From contig OZ253937.1 of the NCBI GenBank assembly GCA_965267185.1, positions 992,001-1,056,000 of the forward strand: a stretch of DNA of 64,000 nucleotides, in the 5' to 3' direction. Source of the DNA: G965267185 sp965267185 (GTDB lineage: Bacteria; Pseudomonadota; Alphaproteobacteria; UBA6615). The notes under the pieces were generated by a model that did not search any database, was not told where the DNA came from, and worked only from the letters and a program-made list of their open reading frames with translations. Shown piece after piece: positions 62,325 through 64,000 of the stretch (positions within the stretch are counted from its first letter, which is position 1; every line of letters begins with the position of its first letter). The position numbers and the translations under genes were made by a program.

Positions 62325-62505
62325 TTATTAGGCAACAACTGTCTCTGCGTAAAATATGAGCATTATTATAGTCGATATTGTGCGGTGCACAACAGGAGAT
62401 CGCCAAGAAGTTCCTTGCCGCCGGAACCCAGGAAATCCTTGGCTTGGCAAGGTTCTGGCGCATCGTTACGGTGCCGCAGCTTGATCGAACCTTTGTTGGC
62501 TCATC
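62325..62505. promoter_or_regulatory. Divergent dusB / ispDF promoter region
   Basis: This gap of 181 bases lies between two starts pointing apart. The dusB-proximal part (about 62350-62380) is AT-rich with TATTATAG, a possible -10 region. No sigma54-type -24/-12 element could be assigned. Confidence 0.3.
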
Positions 62506-63669
62506 GTGGAAACTACCGCAGCGTTAATCGTCGCCGCCGGCCGGGGCCGGCGCCTACCGGGCGACCGGCCGAAACAATACCGCCAATTGGCCGGACGGCA
62601 GGTCTTGCGCTGGAGCGTGGACGCATTCCTGGCGCATCCGGCAGTCGACCGGGTGCAGATCGTTTACAACCGCGAGGACGAAGCGCTCTACCGCAACGCG
62701 GTGGCGGGTTTGAACTTGCCGCCGCCGGTCGAAGGGGGCGAAACGCGACAGGACTCAGTACGCAACGGACTTAAAGCACTGACCGAAGATGTGCCCGCTA
62801 AGGTACTGATTCACGACGGGGCACGCCCAATTATCCCTTCGCCGCTGATCGATCGTGTAATCGCGGCCCTCGATGACGGCCCCGCGGCCATTCCGGCCCT
62901 GCCGGTGAGCGATACCCTGAAACGAGGTTCACACCATATTGTCTCGGCGACCGTCGACCGGACAGATCTATGGCGCGCGCAAACGCCTCAGGGCTTCCAC
63001 TTCGGCGCCATCTACGAGATGCACGACGCGGCGGCCGGCGGGAGCTATTCCGACGATGCGGCGGTGGCCGAAGCGGGCGGTATACCAATCAAAATCGTCG
63101 CCGGGGCGGAGGAGAACGTCAAAATTACCACCGAAGACGATTTGAGGCGCGTGGACCGGTGGATCGGGTCGGCGAGCGAAACACGTGTGGGCTCCGGCTT
63201 CGATGTTCATCGCTTCGGGCCGGGTGACAGCGTGCGGCTCGCCGGCATCGACATCGCCCACAACCAAAGCCTGTTAGGACACTCCGACGCCGATGTGGTG
63301 CTCCATTCGGTGACCGACGCCATCCTCGGCGCGCTTGGCGCCGGCGATATCGGCGAGCATTTCCCGCCAAGCGATCCGGCATGGCAGAATGCCGACTCCC
63401 GCCACTTCTTGCGCCACGCCGCTGAGCTTATGGCGGCGCGGAACGGACGCATCGCCCATCTCGATATCACCGTGATCTGCGAACGCCCGAAACTCTCGCC
63501 TCACCGGGCCGCCATGGCGGCTAGTCTCGCTGGCATGCTCGGCTTGTCTCCTGAACGGGTGAGCATCAAAGCGACCACCACCGAAGGGCTCGGCTTCACC
63601 GGGCGTGGCGAAGGCATCGCCGCACAGGCGACCGCGACCCTGATGTTGCCGAATGAAGGGCGTTTCTGA
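62506..63669 (+). CDS. ispDF: Bifunctional IspD/IspF (MEP cytidylyltransferase / MEcPP synthase)
   Basis: A 387-residue fusion. Residues 1-225 are IspD: ALIVAAGRGRRLPGDRPKQY, LIHDGARP and AQTPQGF. From about 226 the IspF part starts, with SGFDVHRFGPGDSVRLAGI (metal Asp and His), LLGHSDADVVLHSVTDAILGA, ADSRHFLRHAAEL, and IKATTTEGLGFTGRGEGIAAQA. It catalyses two steps of isoprenoid precursor synthesis. The start is GTG 62506. pgpA follows after one base. Confidence 0.95.
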   Translation: METTAALIVAAGRGRRLPGDRPKQYRQLAGRQVLRWSVDAFLAHPAVDRVQIVYNREDEALYRNAVAGLNLPPPVEGGETRQDSVRNGLKALTEDVPAKVLIHDGARPIIPSPLIDRVIAALDDGPAAIPALPVSDTLKRGSHHIVSATVDRTDLWRAQTPQGFHFGAIYEMHDAAAGGSYSDDAAVAEAGGIPIKIVAGAEENVKITTEDDLRRVDRWIGSASETRVGSGFDVHRFGPGDSVRLAGIDIAHNQSLLGHSDADVVLHSVTDAILGALGAGDIGEHFPPSDPAWQNADSRHFLRHAAELMAARNGRIAHLDITVICERPKLSPHRAAMAASLAGMLGLSPERVSIKATTTEGLGFTGRGEGIAAQATATLMLPNEGRF

Positions 63670-63670
63670 C

Positions 63671-64000
63671 ATGACGGCGCCGGATAACGAAAAACCGGAT
63701 ACCGACCAACCCTCGCCGCTGGTGTCCTTCATCGCGACCGGCGGCGGCAGCGGCAATCTACCGGTCGCGCCGGGCACCTGGGGCTCCTTGGCCGCCCTGC
63801 CCTGCGCCGCCATTCTGGCGATTATCGGCGGACCGTGGTTGCTGTCGATCGCAATCCTGGTCGCCTTCGTGGTCGGCGTGTGGGCGAGCGGGCGCTATGC
63901 CACCGCGACCGGCCGCACCGACCCGGGTAGCGTCGTCATCGACGAGTTCGCCGGGCAATGGCTGGCCATCCTGCCGGTCGCTTTGGACTGGCGTTACTAC
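63671..64000 (+). CDS. pgpA: Phosphatidylglycerophosphatase A (cut by window edge)
   Basis: The first 110 codons of a membrane phosphatase are in the window. FIATGGGSGNLPVAPGTWGSLAALP is split into the PgpA motif region, then a hydrophobic pair of helices and DPGSVVIDEFAGQWLA, with the conserved acidic site. It dephosphorylates phosphatidylglycerol phosphate. The ATG lies 2 bases after the ispDF stop (TGAC-ATG), so the two genes are co-transcribed. Confidence 0.88.
   Translation, partial: MTAPDNEKPDTDQPSPLVSFIATGGGSGNLPVAPGTWGSLAALPCAAILAIIGGPWLLSIAILVAFVVGVWASGRYATATGRTDPGSVVIDEFAGQWLAILPVALDWRYY

Noticed and set aside
1..64000. CRISPR arrays, transposases, phage structural genes
   Set aside because: No regularly spaced repeats, IS ends or phage proteins could be recognised.

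Overview
The window is a GC-rich stretch of an alphaproteobacterial chromosome. The best clue to the lineage is the block ispDF / dusB-ntrB-ntrC-ntrY-ntrX-trkA ... dat-hfq-hflX. The fused IspDF and the nifR3(dusB)-ntrBC-ntrYX order are typical of Rhodospirillales-like alphaproteobacteria. An LdtR-type MarR regulator, a Caulobacter-style cpa/tad order and a perfect CtrA-type box before the pilin gene fit the same group. No species can be named from the sequence alone.

Layout. 1-5.8 kb: an AMP-dependent ligase cut by the left edge and an M29/NicX-like metalloenzyme (coupled pair), then a YciI protein, an AsmA-like envelope protein, the CbtB-CbtA cobalt transporter pair and an ICMT-type methyltransferase. 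5.8-11 kb: an accessory stretch with a GIY-YIG protein, tRNA-Ser(UGA), a PEP-CTERM protein, an AT-rich spacer, a solitary TadE-like protein with a calcium-loop insertion, and an AT-richer single-gene SIR2-plus-P-loop NTPase module. The SIR2 gene lies between a 3' remnant of an alpha/beta-hydrolase gene and an intact paralogue. 11-23 kb: a catabolic and redox neighbourhood (alpha/beta hydrolase, two LLM flavin oxidoreductases, aldo/keto reductase, two SDRs, acetamidase/formamidase, GFA protein, persulfide dioxygenase-rhodanese, amidohydrolase) plus tandem PilZ proteins. 23-33.5 kb: a co-oriented housekeeping run, mltB-like, rlpA, dacA-like, tmk, holB, small membrane protein, metG, tatD, PhnP-like MBL, followed by FrnE-like DsbA and an alpha/beta hydrolase.

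33.6-43.8 kb: an LdtR-like regulator, divergent tadD, and the type IVc (Flp/Tad) pilus operon reading leftward flp-cpaB-cpaC-cpaD-cpaE-cpaF-tadB-tadC. Prepilin peptidase and a full TadG are not seen here. 43.8-50.3 kb: mazG, prfC, a beta-hydroxyacid dehydrogenase, an inositol monophosphatase, hflX, hfq. 50.4-62.3 kb: D-amino-acid aminotransferase, a PAS histidine kinase without an adjacent regulator, trkA, and the ntrXY and ntrCB nitrogen two-component systems with dusB. NtrX lacks GAFTGA while NtrC keeps it. 62.5-64 kb: ispDF and the start of pgpA, cut by the right edge.

The strongest accessory candidate is the SIR2-STAND-like gene at 8.4-10.9 kb, which looks like an Avs5/DSR-type anti-phage module inserted at a duplicated hydrolase locus. 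Other points worth checking are the PEP-CTERM and calcium-loop TadE pair beside it, the structured leader before cbtB, the CtrA-type box at flp, and a perfect 16-bp palindrome near 32.56 kb.
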